64,000 nucleotides of DNA from JBPOFY01 sp051252415 (GCA_051252415.1 JBPOGA010000011.1:49810-113809), one strand, 5' to 3'. Counted from the first letter of the stretch, positions 15,123 to 25,183 are shown. A program made the numbers and translations. Notes: generated by a model from the sequence alone, not told the origin.

Positions 15123-17618
15123 TTAGGAACCGGTCGCGCCAGGAACTGGCTGGTCTTGCTCGAAGCTCAGCTCTTTACCATCTCCTCGGACTCCGACTCG
15201 AATCTCTTCCCCTGGCTTAATCTCACCACTGAGAATGGCTTCAGCTAAGTTATCTTCAAGGTGACGCTCGATCGCACGGCGCAAAGGACGCGCACCATAC
15301 TTCTCATCATACCCCTTTTCAATGAGGAAGCCTTTCGCCTCTTCTGAGAACTCAAAAGTAAACTCACGCTCTTCCAAACGAGTCGAAACATTACGAAGCT
15401 CCAACTCAACGATGGCCTTCATATCTCCACGAGCAAGTGACTTGAAGATCACAAGATCATTCAGACGATTCAAGAACTCAGGCTTAAAGACACGTTTTGT
15501 CTCATCGAGAATCTTTTCCCGGATCTTTTCGTATTCATTCTCCGCATTGTCCTCAATGCCGAAGCCCATCGATGTGTTACGTTGCAGGATGTCGGCACCT
15601 ACATTTGATGTCATAATCAAGATTGTATTACGGAAATCAATCTTACGACCTAAACTATCTGTCAGGCGTCCTTCCTCAAGAACTTGAAGGAGTAGCTGCA
15701 CAACATCCGGGTGCGCCTTCTCAATTTCATCAAACAGCACAACAGAGTAAGGCTTACGGCGAACCGCTTCAGTAAGCTGACCACCTTCTTCGTAACCAAC
15801 GTAACCTGGAGGCGAACCGACCAGACGAGATACCGCAAACTTCTCCATGTACTCAGACATATCGATCTGAATGATGGAGTCTTTATCACCAAACATCTGA
15901 TCGGCGAGCACCTTGGCGAGCAAAGTCTTACCCACACCTGTCGGCCCGAGGAACATGAATGAACCAATCGGACGCTTCGGATCTTTTAGGTCTGCACGAG
16001 AACGACGAAGTGCCTTGGAAATCACTTCGGTCGCCTTATTTTGGCCGATCACTTCACATTGCAACTCTTTCTCAAGTTGCAAGAGCTTCTTGCTTTCTTC
16101 CTGCTCCATTCGTGAGAGAGGGATGCCTGTCCAATCAGCAACAACTTGAAGCATCTCATCCTCATCGACCGTCAAACGATTCTCCTCGCGAGACTTCTTC
16201 CAGTCTTCGATAATGTCTTCCTGCTTCTTACGCAGTTGCTTCTCTTCGTCGCGAAACTTTGCGGCCTCTTCGAAATGCTGCCCTGCAATCGCCTCTTCCT
16301 TCTTGGCACAAACATCTTCAATGGTGCCAGTCATCTCTTCGATTTCAGGGGGACGCTTCAACGATTCGATACGCGCGCGCGCACCGGATTCATCGAGAAT
16401 ATCAATTGCTTTATCGGGAAGAAAACGTGCTGTGATATAACGATCTGAAAGCTTTGCAGCTGCTACCAATGCAGCATCAGTGAAGTTCACCTTATGGTGA
16501 TCCTCATACTTACCGCGTATACCTTTGAGAATTAGAATGGTGTCTTTAATCGATGGCGCATCAACCTTCACTGGCTGGAAGCGGCGGTCAAGCGCACTGT
16601 CCTTCTCGATATATTTACGATACTCAGCAAGTGTTGTTGCGCCGATGCACTGCAACTCACCACGACTCAGTGCCGGTTTAAAGATATTGGATGCATCCAT
16701 CGCACCCTCTGCGGCGCCAGCGCCCACAATCGTGTGCAACTCATCGATAAAGATGATGACATTTTTCGCACGACGAATCTCATCCATCACTGCTTTGATA
16801 CGCTCTTCGAACTGACCACGATACTTCGTGCCCGCAACCATGAGCGCAAGGTCGAGTGTAATAACGCGCTTATCTTCAAGTATTTCAGGAACCACTCCGG
16901 ATGCAATCTCTTGAGCCAGACCTTCAACGATCGCAGTCTTACCCACTCCGGCTTCACCGATCAGCACTGGATTGTTCTTCGAACGACGGCAAAGGATCTG
17001 CACCATGCGGCGAATCTCATGCTTCCGACCGATAACAGGATCGAGTTCACCTTTTTTAGCTAGCTCAGTTAAATCACGACCAAATGCTTTGAGTGCAGGT
17101 GTCTTAGATTCCTTTTTATCTTCTGGTGCACTCCCCTGACTAATCGCAGATGCTTCTTCTGGTTCGCCAGAGAAATTCGGATCGAGCTCAGAAAGTATTT
17201 CGTTACGGCAGCGTTCGATATCAACGTCGAGCGACTTCAATACGCGTGCAGCCACGCCTTCACCTTCGCGAAGTAGTCCGAGCAGAATATGCTCCGTGCC
17301 AACGTAAGAGTGGTTCAGCGCTTTGGCTTCTTTACCCGCGAGTGCGAGCACCTTCTTCACACGCGGTGTGTAAGGGATGTTACCAGATGGCTTACTTTCT
17401 GGCCCCGTGCCGACTTGCTTTTCAACTGCGGAACGCACGGTCTGTAGGTCGAGCCCCATCTTTTGCAGAACGTTGACGGCGACACCTTGACCAAGGTTGA
17501 TCAAGCCCAGTAGCAAGTGCTCCGTGCCCACGTAGTTGTGATGAAAGCGGTCGGCCTCCTTACGGGCGAGTGCGAGAACTTGCTGGGCGCGGGGTGTGAA
17601 ATTGTTCATCGGTTCCAT
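15123..17618 (-). CDS. clpC: ClpC-type AAA+ protease chaperone
   Basis: A two-ring Hsp100 unfoldase that feeds substrates to ClpP, 831 residues. It has two N-terminal repeats (FTPRAQQVLALARKEA and YTPRVKKVLALAGKEA), AAA1 with GEAGVGKT, a UVR/coiled-coil middle region (about 420-460) and AAA2 with GPTGVGKT and the arginine-finger region. The order N-D1-UVR-D2 distinguishes ClpC from ClpA and ClpB. A start at Met4 (17609) is also possible. It follows mcsB by 24 bp, so an mcsA-mcsB-clpC operon is clear. In that system, McsB phosphorylates arginines and ClpC-ClpP degrades the tagged proteins. Confidence 0.95.
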   Translation of the reverse strand: MEPMNNFTPRAQQVLALARKEADRFHHNYVGTEHLLLGLINLGQGVAVNVLQKMGLDLQTVRSAVEKQVGTGPESKPSGNIPYTPRVKKVLALAGKEAKALNHSYVGTEHILLGLLREGEGVAARVLKSLDVDIERCRNEILSELDPNFSGEPEEASAISQGSAPEDKKESKTPALKAFGRDLTELAKKGELDPVIGRKHEIRRMVQILCRRSKNNPVLIGEAGVGKTAIVEGLAQEIASGVVPEILEDKRVITLDLALMVAGTKYRGQFEERIKAVMDEIRRAKNVIIFIDELHTIVGAGAAEGAMDASNIFKPALSRGELQCIGATTLAEYRKYIEKDSALDRRFQPVKVDAPSIKDTILILKGIRGKYEDHHKVNFTDAALVAAAKLSDRYITARFLPDKAIDILDESGARARIESLKRPPEIEEMTGTIEDVCAKKEEAIAGQHFEEAAKFRDEEKQLRKKQEDIIEDWKKSREENRLTVDEDEMLQVVADWTGIPLSRMEQEESKKLLQLEKELQCEVIGQNKATEVISKALRRSRADLKDPKRPIGSFMFLGPTGVGKTLLAKVLADQMFGDKDSIIQIDMSEYMEKFAVSRLVGSPPGYVGYEEGGQLTEAVRRKPYSVVLFDEIEKAHPDVVQLLLQVLEEGRLTDSLGRKIDFRNTILIMTSNVGADILQRNTSMGFGIEDNAENEYEKIREKILDETKRVFKPEFLNRLNDLVIFKSLARGDMKAIVELELRNVSTRLEEREFTFEFSEEAKGFLIEKGYDEKYGARPLRRAIERHLEDNLAEAILSGEIKPGEEIRVGVRGDGKELSFEQDQPVPGATGS

Positions 17619-17642
17619 AAATTTATTTGGTTGGTTATAGGA

Positions 17643-18731
17643 CTATTCGTTTTCGCCGATTTTGTCAAAATTCAGAGGCGGAAGATGGCGAAATTCTTCC
17701 CGCAATTTATCGGCACGTGCAATATCACGTAATTCAGGCTCAATCCCTTCATTCGCGGCATACTGGATGTGGCCGGGTTGGCACTCAATAAAGAGACGAT
17801 CCAAATCGGAACGACTGGCTTCAGGAAGCAGGTTAAAATCAACGGCAAGACGCATCAGAGAAAGCAGGTTCATTGCCTCATTGGAAGATAAGTCGTGCAC
17901 GTTCTGCAAAACACCAAAGGCGCGACCGATTTTATCGAGCAGCTTCGCGCGATTCTCCTCAAGGAACTTGGTGCGCGCATTTATCTCGTGGTCGATGATC
18001 GTCTTTAAGACATTACCAAGACGTTTCATGATCTCGCTTTCGCTCTCACCAAGTGTTTGCTGGTTCGAAATTTGAAACACGTGGCCTGTCGCATCGGAAC
18101 CTTCACCGAAAAGCCCGCGCACCGTAATCCCGAGCTGATTAACCGCACGTATAACGCGCTCCATCTGCTCCGCGATCACTAATCCTGGCAGGTGCATCAT
18201 GACTGACGCACGTAGCCCTGTGCCGAGATTCGTTGGACAAGCTGTTAGGAACCCGAACTCAGGCGAGAACGCCACATTGATCGACTTTTCCAAATCACTA
18301 TCAAAGCTATCAATTTGCTTCCAAACGGAGTTCAAGTTGAAACCAGTCTTTAAAAATTGAATACGAAGATGGTCTTCCTCGTTAATCATCACCGAGCAAG
18401 TCTGATCCTTGTTAATCAGAACGCCTGAACCCTGCTCACTTTCGCAAAGCTCGCGGCTGATCAAATGACGCTCCACCAGCACTTGCTTCTCCAAGTCAGA
18501 AAGTTCAGAAATATCGAAAAAAGAGCTGTTTTCCATCAGCTTAAGTTCACCCAGTTGCTTGGCGCAGGTGGACATAACGTCACTCCGCTGTGCTGAACTG
18601 GCACGTTCTGGGAACGGGATGTCCGACAAGTTTCTAGCTAGACGCACACGTGTGCTAAGCACCACGGGAGAGCCCTTCTTCGTATTTTGCGTCAACTCTG
18701 CGCGTTGATTTGTGATTAAAGATTCAATCAT
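17643..18731 (-). CDS. mcsB: Protein-arginine kinase McsB
   Basis: An ATP:guanido phosphotransferase-fold kinase that phosphorylates protein arginine residues. It has 362 residues. Visible motifs are VVLSTRVRLARNL at the N-terminus, the VMINEEDHLRIQ segment (NEED loop), and FGFLTACPTNLGTGLRASVMMHLP, which contains the conserved Cys-Pro-Thr-Asn core. The C-terminal domain includes the RDIARADKLREE region. It overlaps the stop of mcsA by four bases (ATGA), indicating translational coupling, and precedes clpC. It probably marks misfolded proteins for ClpC-ClpP. Confidence 0.94.
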   Translation of the reverse strand: MIESLITNQRAELTQNTKKGSPVVLSTRVRLARNLSDIPFPERASSAQRSDVMSTCAKQLGELKLMENSSFFDISELSDLEKQVLVERHLISRELCESEQGSGVLINKDQTCSVMINEEDHLRIQFLKTGFNLNSVWKQIDSFDSDLEKSINVAFSPEFGFLTACPTNLGTGLRASVMMHLPGLVIAEQMERVIRAVNQLGITVRGLFGEGSDATGHVFQISNQQTLGESESEIMKRLGNVLKTIIDHEINARTKFLEENRAKLLDKIGRAFGVLQNVHDLSSNEAMNLLSLMRLAVDFNLLPEASRSDLDRLFIECQPGHIQYAANEGIEPELRDIARADKLREEFRHLPPLNFDKIGENE

Positions 18732-19240
18732 ACTTCAGTCACCTCCATCTCGGCAACTGCAGTTTCCATATCCTTAATTTGATCACGAATTTTAGCTGCC
18801 TCTTCGTAAGCTTCTTCTGCAATGGAACGCGCAAGCCCATCCTTCAAAGCTTTAAGTTGAGCCCTGCTATTTAAGCGCGTTAGCGTGATTTCAGGCACTT
18901 TCCCTTTATGCGTGATTCCCACATGCATGTCCTCAAGCACTGGGCGCACGAGGTCAGCAAACACCTCGAAACAAGCGGCACAGCCGAGACGGCCAGTGCG
19001 ACGGAAGTCCGCGGTCTCCATGCCACAGCTTTCACACACGAGCTGAGCGTCGCTCGACTCGGGAGTAAACGTGGACTTCGACATCAATTCAGCCAGCGAA
19101 AAGCCTTGAGGATCGGTCACCCCTTTCTTTTGCGCGCAAGATTCACAAAGGTCCACTTTGTGGATCTTATTGTTCACGATTTGAGTCAGGTGAACTGTCG
19201 CTTCCTTGTTACAATTACTGCACTTCAGATGATCTGCCAT
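18728..19240 (-). CDS. mcsA: McsA, zinc-binding activator of McsB
   Basis: A 170-residue adaptor. Four Cys-x2-Cys pairs are visible: CSNC (7-10), CESC (33-36), CESCGM in the middle and CAAC further on, which would bind two zinc ions. The C-terminal UVR motif (EEAYEEAAKIRDQIKDMETA) resembles the UvrB-interacting segment of UvrC and probably contacts ClpC. It is the first gene of the mcsA-mcsB-clpC operon. The 168-bp gap between its start (19240) and the end of the upstream ilvE-like gene probably holds the promoter; I cannot name a sigma factor or repressor. No CtsR gene is adjacent. Confidence 0.9.
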   Translation of the reverse strand: MADHLKCSNCNKEATVHLTQIVNNKIHKVDLCESCAQKKGVTDPQGFSLAELMSKSTFTPESSDAQLVCESCGMETADFRRTGRLGCAACFEVFADLVRPVLEDMHVGITHKGKVPEITLTRLNSRAQLKALKDGLARSIAEEAYEEAAKIRDQIKDMETAVAEMEVTEV

Positions 19241-19408
19241 GTCTTAATATTATGAATGTCTGAAAAGTTCGCAAAGCGAAAGCATATTTTATATCTGCCG
19301 CAATAGACAACGCCACGAACCTGTTAAGTATTAATGACATTGCTTTGCAAAAAATGTGCCAACTCAGGGTCGAGACACTGAGCTGGCGAAAGAGTCAGCC
19401 AAGATGGA

Positions 19409-20275
19409 CTACAGCATCGTGCCTTCAACAACAACGCGGCGGCGGAAGCTCTCAAGGAATTTAGCAGTGATTGGGCCAGGCTTGCCGTTGCCGATTGGAC
19501 GCGCGTCCACTTCAACAATCGGAATAATCTCCGCCGCAGTGCCAGTCAAAAAGAGTTCATCTGCGACCCAGACATCGTAACGAGTCATATTCGCTTCGCG
19601 CCATGGGATACCGAGCTCATCAGCGATTTCCAATGCCGTGTCACGAGTGATGCCCTTCAAAGCGCCTGCGCTAGCAGATGGCGTAATCAACTCCCCTTTA
19701 TGGATAATAAAGACATTGTCGCCCGTGCACTCAGCAACGTAGCCCTGGTCATTCAACATGATCGCCTCATGATAGCCCAAATGCTGCGCTTCAATCTTCG
19801 CGAGGATGTTGTTCAAATAATTCAAAGATTTCACTGTTGGCGGTAACGCCGCTGGATTACAGCGACGCGTCGGCACCGTAATGATCTTCAAGCCATTCTC
19901 GTAGAATTCCTGCGGGTATAGCTGGATCGTATCCGCGATGATAATCAACTGCGGTGTATCACAGTTCTTAATCGAAAGCCCTAAACTGCCTACACCACGC
20001 GTCACCACGAGACGTATATAACCATCCTTCAAGTTATTCGCACGGCAGGTTTCACGAACCGCATCGGATATCTCCTTACGAGACCAAGGCATCTTAAGCA
20101 TAATCGCCTTAGCGGAATACTCCAAACGCTCCAAGTGCTCCTCAAGTTTAAATACGCAGCCATTATAGAGACGAATTCCCTCAAAGATCCCGTCACCATA
20201 TAATAAACCATGATCAAACACCGAGACCTTCGCCTCGCTCTGTTCGACCAAACCATCATTCATATAAATTTTCAT
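19409..20275 (-). CDS. ilvE: Branched-chain amino acid aminotransferase (class IV PLP)
   Basis: A fold-type IV PLP enzyme of 288 residues that transfers amino groups between branched-chain amino acids and their keto acids. Visible features are the N-terminal FDHGLLYGDGIFEGIR, the VTRGVG segment, VKSLNYLNNILAKIEA containing the PLP Lys, the EAIMLNDQGYVAECTGDNVF phosphate-binding region and LTGTAAEIIPI. The length and motifs fit IlvE; D-amino-acid aminotransferase and ADC lyase are related alternatives. It lies 80 bp downstream of acs on the same strand. Confidence 0.85.
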   Translation of the reverse strand: MKIYMNDGLVEQSEAKVSVFDHGLLYGDGIFEGIRLYNGCVFKLEEHLERLEYSAKAIMLKMPWSRKEISDAVRETCRANNLKDGYIRLVVTRGVGSLGLSIKNCDTPQLIIIADTIQLYPQEFYENGLKIITVPTRRCNPAALPPTVKSLNYLNNILAKIEAQHLGYHEAIMLNDQGYVAECTGDNVFIIHKGELITPSASAGALKGITRDTALEIADELGIPWREANMTRYDVWVADELFLTGTAAEIIPIVEVDARPIGNGKPGPITAKFLESFRRRVVVEGTML

Positions 20276-20294
20276 AAAGCGTATGGATGATGAG

Positions 20295-20347
20295 TGCCGT
20301 TTTCGTTTTGTCTAGTCTGCATCGCAGATTCGTGACACGAAACGGCA
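20295..20347. other. Imperfect inverted repeat in the acs-ilvE gap
   Basis: Outer arms TGCCGTTTTCGT (20295-20306) and ACGAAACGGCA (20337-20347) pair with one bulge. An inner TCTGC/GCAGA stem lies at 20316-20328. No T-tract follows on either strand. It may attenuate read-through from acs or be a REP element. Confidence 0.4.
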
Positions 20348-20355
20348 ATCATATA

Positions 20356-22320
20356 TTATCCGTTTAAATATTGATTTTTAAGGTCCTCGACTACTGATGG
20401 ATCGGCCAATGTGGTCGTATTGCCGAGCTCCTTGCCCTCTGCAATATCACGAAGTAAGCGCCGCATAATTTTTCCAGAACGCGTTTTCGGTAGATCAGAT
20501 GAGAATAAAACACGCTCAGGACGTGCAAATTTACCAATGCTCTTATCGATCATCGCGACTAACTCTTGGCGAAGATGATCGTCGTGATCACGCCCATCAA
20601 TGACAGTGACAAAAGCGATGAGCCCCTGCCCCTTGATTTCGTGCGGCACACCGACAACTGCGGACTCAGCAACATCTTTGTGCTCCACAAAGACCGATTC
20701 TAGTTCAGCTGTGCCGATACGGTGCCCTGAAACATTCACTACGTCATCCACACGCCCAAGGATCCAAATATAACCATCTTCATCACGGCGTGCGCCATCA
20801 CCAGGGAAGTAGTATTTACCGCCCCACTTACACCAATACGTGTCTCTGAAGCGTTGTTCGTCTCCATAAATACCACGTAAAATGCCCGGCCATGGTTTCT
20901 TAATCGCTAAGATGCCCGCATCTACCGGCTCACCCTCGTCTGTCAAAATAGCGGGCTCAATGCCAAAGAATGGCAAAGTTGCACAGCCTGGCTTGGTCGC
21001 CACCGCACCGGGGATCGGCGTCAACATATGGCCACCAGTTTCAGTTTGCCACCACGTATCCACAATCGGGCAACGCTCGCCACCGATTACTTTATGATAC
21101 CACATCCAAGCTTCAGGATTGATCGGCTCGCCTACCGTGCCGAGCAAACGAAGCGAAGAGAGATCGCGACCTGTCACCCAATCATCGCCCCACTTCATGA
21201 AAGCGCGAATCGCAGTTGGCGCGGTATAGAAAATAGAAACCTTATATTTTTCGACGATTTCCCAGAAACGCCCACAGTCGGGATGATTCGGCGCACCTTC
21301 ATACATGACCTGTGTCACGCCATTTTGAAGAATACCATACACTATATAAGTATGTCCCGTAACCCAACCCACGTCGGCGGTGCACCAATAAACATCATCC
21401 GGCTTCAGATCGAAGACATACTTCGAGGTTAAATAACTAAACACCTGATAGCCCGCCGTGGTGTGCATAATGCCCTTAGGCTTACCTGTCGTGCCACTCG
21501 TATAGAGCAGAAAGAGCAAATCTTCGGCTTCCATTTCCTCAGCGGGACACGTGTCCGCAACATCGGCAGCTAGCTCATGATACCATGAATCGCGCCCGTC
21601 CACCATCGGGCAGTCAATTGGATGTGCATCACCGCGCTTCACAACAATCACATCTTTCACGCAATCGCAGTTTTCTACACCCTCATCGACGATCTTCTTA
21701 AGCTCTAGAACTTTGCCACGGCGATAACCACCATCTCCAGTGATCACCATGCAAGTTTCACTATCGAGCACACGGTCGCGAATCGAATCCGCCGAGAAAC
21801 CAGCAAAAATCACTGAATGCACCACGCCAATACGCGCACAAGCCAGCACTGAAACGGCAAGCTCTGGAATCATCGGTAGGTAAATCGCCACGCGGTCGCC
21901 CTTCTTTAGACCACGCGACTTCAATACATTCGCGAAACGACACACTTCTGTGAGCAAATCTTGATAGGTTAAATCACGCGTGTCGCCCGGCTCACCCTCC
22001 CAGTGAATCGCAACTTTGTTGCCAAGCCCTGCTTCAATATGACGATCGAGGCAATTATAGGACAAATTAGTGCGGCTACCGTCATACCATTTAAAGAACG
22101 GTGCCTCCGACTCATCGAGCACGGTATCCCATTTTTTGAACCAGTGCAGGTCCTCTGCCGCTTCGGCCCAAAAGCCCTCTGGATCTTGAATACTTCTTTC
22201 GTAGAGCGCTCTATAGGCATCCATTCCAGAAATAGTCGCATTTTGAACAAATTCAGCTGTGGGCGGAAAAAGTCGATTCTCATGAGAAACCGACTCCATA
22301 GAGGACGTGTTGTCAGACAT
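20356..22320 (-). CDS. acs: Acetyl-CoA synthetase
   Basis: An AMP-forming acetate-CoA ligase of 654 residues, the usual Acs length. Visible features are the N-terminal domain, the P-loop YTSGTTGKPKGIMHT, the acetate-pocket segment VDTWWQTETGG, the hinge and adenine region GRVDDVVNVSGHRIGTAE and the C-terminal PKTRSGKIMRRLLR. The Lys in SGKIMRR is the well-known regulatory acetylation site and catalytic residue. It allows growth on acetate, which is plausible for algal-sugar fermentation products. It runs in the same direction as the downstream aminotransferase gene. Confidence 0.96.
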   Translation of the reverse strand: MSDNTSSMESVSHENRLFPPTAEFVQNATISGMDAYRALYERSIQDPEGFWAEAAEDLHWFKKWDTVLDESEAPFFKWYDGSRTNLSYNCLDRHIEAGLGNKVAIHWEGEPGDTRDLTYQDLLTEVCRFANVLKSRGLKKGDRVAIYLPMIPELAVSVLACARIGVVHSVIFAGFSADSIRDRVLDSETCMVITGDGGYRRGKVLELKKIVDEGVENCDCVKDVIVVKRGDAHPIDCPMVDGRDSWYHELAADVADTCPAEEMEAEDLLFLLYTSGTTGKPKGIMHTTAGYQVFSYLTSKYVFDLKPDDVYWCTADVGWVTGHTYIVYGILQNGVTQVMYEGAPNHPDCGRFWEIVEKYKVSIFYTAPTAIRAFMKWGDDWVTGRDLSSLRLLGTVGEPINPEAWMWYHKVIGGERCPIVDTWWQTETGGHMLTPIPGAVATKPGCATLPFFGIEPAILTDEGEPVDAGILAIKKPWPGILRGIYGDEQRFRDTYWCKWGGKYYFPGDGARRDEDGYIWILGRVDDVVNVSGHRIGTAELESVFVEHKDVAESAVVGVPHEIKGQGLIAFVTVIDGRDHDDHLRQELVAMIDKSIGKFARPERVLFSSDLPKTRSGKIMRRLLRDIAEGKELGNTTTLADPSVVEDLKNQYLNG

Positions 22321-22546
22321 AGTAAGTGAAGGGGATTAGTAGATTGAATTCTAAAGTAAAATAGGCCTGCTAATGGGCTCTGTCAGCCAAACCCAGCTAC
22401 CTTTGAGGTCAATGAATTTCACCAGATTTCCAAAAAGTATGCGATCGACCGACGATGAACCACGGCATACTTCAAAAGCAGTTGACAAGGGTCAGCCTTA
22501 AAAGCATCAAAGCCTGTTCTACGCGTAATTTAGACGCATATAAGTA

Positions 22547-24322
22547 ATGGATAATTTTGCAGATCAATGCCTCGACATGGCTCAGTCAATTCTGAGCCAT
22601 AATTTAGAATCAATCTCCGAGCAAGGAACGATAACTCCTGTTGCAGGTGAAGAAAGTCGCCTCGACGAGCCCGGCCACGCGGCACTCGCTATCGGCGAAT
22701 ACTACCGCGCCACGAATCAGACAACGCTGGGCGATTATGATTTAGTCGATTTGACCGCACGCTGTGTTACCGCACAAGCATTCGCACCGGAGGAGCACGA
22801 AAACGGCCTCGCCTACTCAGCTCTCGGTTTACTATCTTTCGGACCAGCCAAGGATCGCAATCAAGTTTGGGAGCGTCTCATGGACCCCACTCGCGAGCAA
22901 CTCGACAAGCTTCTACTAGAACGCAGCGACTACGAGAACCACTACCAAAGCTTCAATATCGCCAAGGCAGTGACTCGATTCAGCCTCGGCCTTTCTAAGA
23001 AGGACGAAACAGGTCGCTTGATCGACCGCTTCATTGAGCGTATCGAAGCTAACTCATCAACAGGCTACGTTGATGATGGAAGTAAAACAGAAGGCAAACT
23101 TGGTGGCGCCTTCGACATCTACGGCGTGCATAGCTTTGTTTTCATTCGCCAAGCACTTCAGCTCCACTCGAACTTACACTTGCGTGATCGTAAGCTTCCA
23201 AGTCTACGCACCTTTTCTGAGAAATACCTTAAATTGATCCCAGATATGGCCCGTCAAGACGGCAATGGCTGGGCCTACGGTCGTTCACTCGGCGCATACG
23301 GTCAAATGCACTGTATCAGTCTCGTGCTTCAAGCACTTCGCGATGGTTGGATCGCTCCAAACCAACGTGACATTTACACAGACGCCGTTCGACGTTTGTT
23401 CATGAATTTCTTCGTCACTTACCTAGACCAAGAGCATGGCTATCTCGTCATTCGCGATGAAGAGCGTAACACCGTCCCTTACCATACTACACGTATGGCC
23501 AATTTCGATGCGGCACGCTACCTTTGCCAATGGGCGCGTCTCGCACGTGCTACTGGGGGTCAGGCTGCACCATCCGCACCAGTCCCATCGCGCAGAGTAG
23601 CTCGCTACGTCAGCTTTGATAAGAGCAGTAAGAAGGAGCAAGGTCTCTTTGTTTACCAAGATCCAAGTTCTGGACTAGCCGTGCAATTGCCACTCGTCGC
23701 ATCGAGCGATCAAGGCAAAGGCACATCTGACTACCTCGCCTTCCCGCACTCACCGGGTGTGTTTGACTGGCCAGTAGATAAGTATGTGCCAATCATGATG
23801 CCAGAACTCACCTTTGGTGAACACGTCATCGTGCCTTCATTCTACGGTAAAAATTGCACGACCAGCATGGGTCTACGCAACGCACTTAATTTTAAATACG
23901 ACCAGCCTGAGCTCATCACGAAAGATGAGCAAATCATCAATGGCCTTGGTAGCTGCAAAGTTACTTGGTCCTTCCAAGGTGGTAAGATCAGCTGTGAGTT
24001 CTGCTTCACCGTGAAGCAACAAGTTCAGCTCGATAAGATGCGCTACGTGCTAGCCATCGCCGCACCGCACAGCCGCTACCGTGTAAGCACTGCTTTCACA
24101 CTCGGCGAAGGCGGACATCGCACGGAAGTCATTAAAGACGATTTCCAAGCAGAATGGAAGGAGCTCGAAGTGGTCACCGACAATCCAGAATATCGCACTT
24201 ACTACGGCAACATGCATTACTTGCAAATCCTTGAGCGCGATCACCCATTGATCATGCGCCCAGGCATGCAATATCGCTTAGCACTCTCGTTCGAGCCAGA
24301 TCTCGCATTTGCCGACGAGTAA
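22547..24322 (+). CDS. Uncharacterised protein resembling an alpha/alpha-toroid carbohydrate enzyme
   Basis: A 591-residue protein without a signal peptide. The N-terminal part (about 1-340) is helical with recurring aromatic-rich segments (RSDYENHYQSFNIAKAV, LGGAFDIYGVHSFVFI, GWAYGRSLGAYGQMHCI), which resembles an (alpha/alpha) toroid. The C-terminal part (about 345-591) is beta-rich (GLFVYQDPSSGLAVQLPLVAS and beyond). Toroid plus beta-sandwich is the layout of heparinase- or alginate-lyase-like enzymes and some glycosidases. I cannot assign a CAZy family or catalytic residues. It lies 24 bp upstream of hisF and may be co-transcribed. Cytoplasmic location is inferred. Confidence 0.65.
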   Translation: MDNFADQCLDMAQSILSHNLESISEQGTITPVAGEESRLDEPGHAALAIGEYYRATNQTTLGDYDLVDLTARCVTAQAFAPEEHENGLAYSALGLLSFGPAKDRNQVWERLMDPTREQLDKLLLERSDYENHYQSFNIAKAVTRFSLGLSKKDETGRLIDRFIERIEANSSTGYVDDGSKTEGKLGGAFDIYGVHSFVFIRQALQLHSNLHLRDRKLPSLRTFSEKYLKLIPDMARQDGNGWAYGRSLGAYGQMHCISLVLQALRDGWIAPNQRDIYTDAVRRLFMNFFVTYLDQEHGYLVIRDEERNTVPYHTTRMANFDAARYLCQWARLARATGGQAAPSAPVPSRRVARYVSFDKSSKKEQGLFVYQDPSSGLAVQLPLVASSDQGKGTSDYLAFPHSPGVFDWPVDKYVPIMMPELTFGEHVIVPSFYGKNCTTSMGLRNALNFKYDQPELITKDEQIINGLGSCKVTWSFQGGKISCEFCFTVKQQVQLDKMRYVLAIAAPHSRYRVSTAFTLGEGGHRTEVIKDDFQAEWKELEVVTDNPEYRTYYGNMHYLQILERDHPLIMRPGMQYRLALSFEPDLAFADE

Positions 24323-24346
24323 AGCTCTACCAGAGATCCCATAACC

Positions 24347-25111
24347 GTGTTATCCGTTCGCATCATTCCCTGTCTTGATGTCCACGATGGTCGCGTCGTT
24401 AAAGGCGTCAACTTCGTGAACTTAATCGACGCAGGCGACCCTGTCGAACAAGCTAAAGCTTACGAGCAACAAGGTGCGGATGAACTCGTCTTCCTCGACA
24501 TCACAGCCTCAAGTGATGAGCGCAACACAATGATCGACGTGGTGCGCCGCACCGCATCTGAATGCTTCATGCCACTCACAGTTGGTGGTGGCTTACGCAA
24601 TGTCGAAAACATCCGCGAAATGCTGAACGCAGGCGCGGACAAAGTCAGTCTCAACACCGCAGCGATCCTCAACCCGGAACTCATCAAGGAAGCCTCATCA
24701 AAATTTGGCAATCAATGCATCGTCGTCGCTATCGACGCTAAGCGTGTGCCCGATCAGCCAGGAAAATGGCAGGTTTACACACACGGCGGCCGCAACAACA
24801 CCGAGCTTGATGCCATTGAATGGGCTAAGAAAGTGGTCTCTCTTGGTGCAGGTGAAATCTTGCTAACCAGCATGGACTCCGATGGCACCAAAGCAGGCTT
24901 TGATAACGAACTGAACCGTGCGGTCAGCGAAGCTGTTGAAGTGCCCGTAATCGCCTCTGGTGGCGCAGGCACACTCGACCACATGGCCGATGCTATCACT
25001 GAAGGCAAAACCAGCGCAGTGCTCGCCGCATCGATCTTTCACTTCGGCACATTCACGATCAAACAAGCCAAAGAGCACTTACAGAAACGAGGACTCCCCG
25101 TTCGTTTGTAG
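24347..25111 (+). CDS. hisF: Imidazole glycerol phosphate synthase cyclase subunit
   Basis: A TIM-barrel enzyme of 254 residues that, with HisH, converts PRFAR plus ammonia to imidazole glycerol phosphate and AICAR in histidine synthesis. Motifs are RIIPCLDVHDGRVVKGVNF (catalytic Asp in CLDV), LVFLDITAS, TVGGGLRNVENI, KVSLNTAA, VVAIDAKR, ILLTSMDSDGTKAGFD (second catalytic Asp) and VIASGGAGTLDH. It starts at a GTG (24347). hisH and other his genes are not in this window, so the pathway genes are scattered here. Confidence 0.96.
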   Translation: MLSVRIIPCLDVHDGRVVKGVNFVNLIDAGDPVEQAKAYEQQGADELVFLDITASSDERNTMIDVVRRTASECFMPLTVGGGLRNVENIREMLNAGADKVSLNTAAILNPELIKEASSKFGNQCIVVAIDAKRVPDQPGKWQVYTHGGRNNTELDAIEWAKKVVSLGAGEILLTSMDSDGTKAGFDNELNRAVSEAVEVPVIASGGAGTLDHMADAITEGKTSAVLAASIFHFGTFTIKQAKEHLQKRGLPVRL

Positions 25112-25183
25112 TCTCTCGTCGACACTAGAGAATGTGTATTCTCATAGTTGAAAGTTTTTCTCTGTAGAACTACTTTATAAGCC

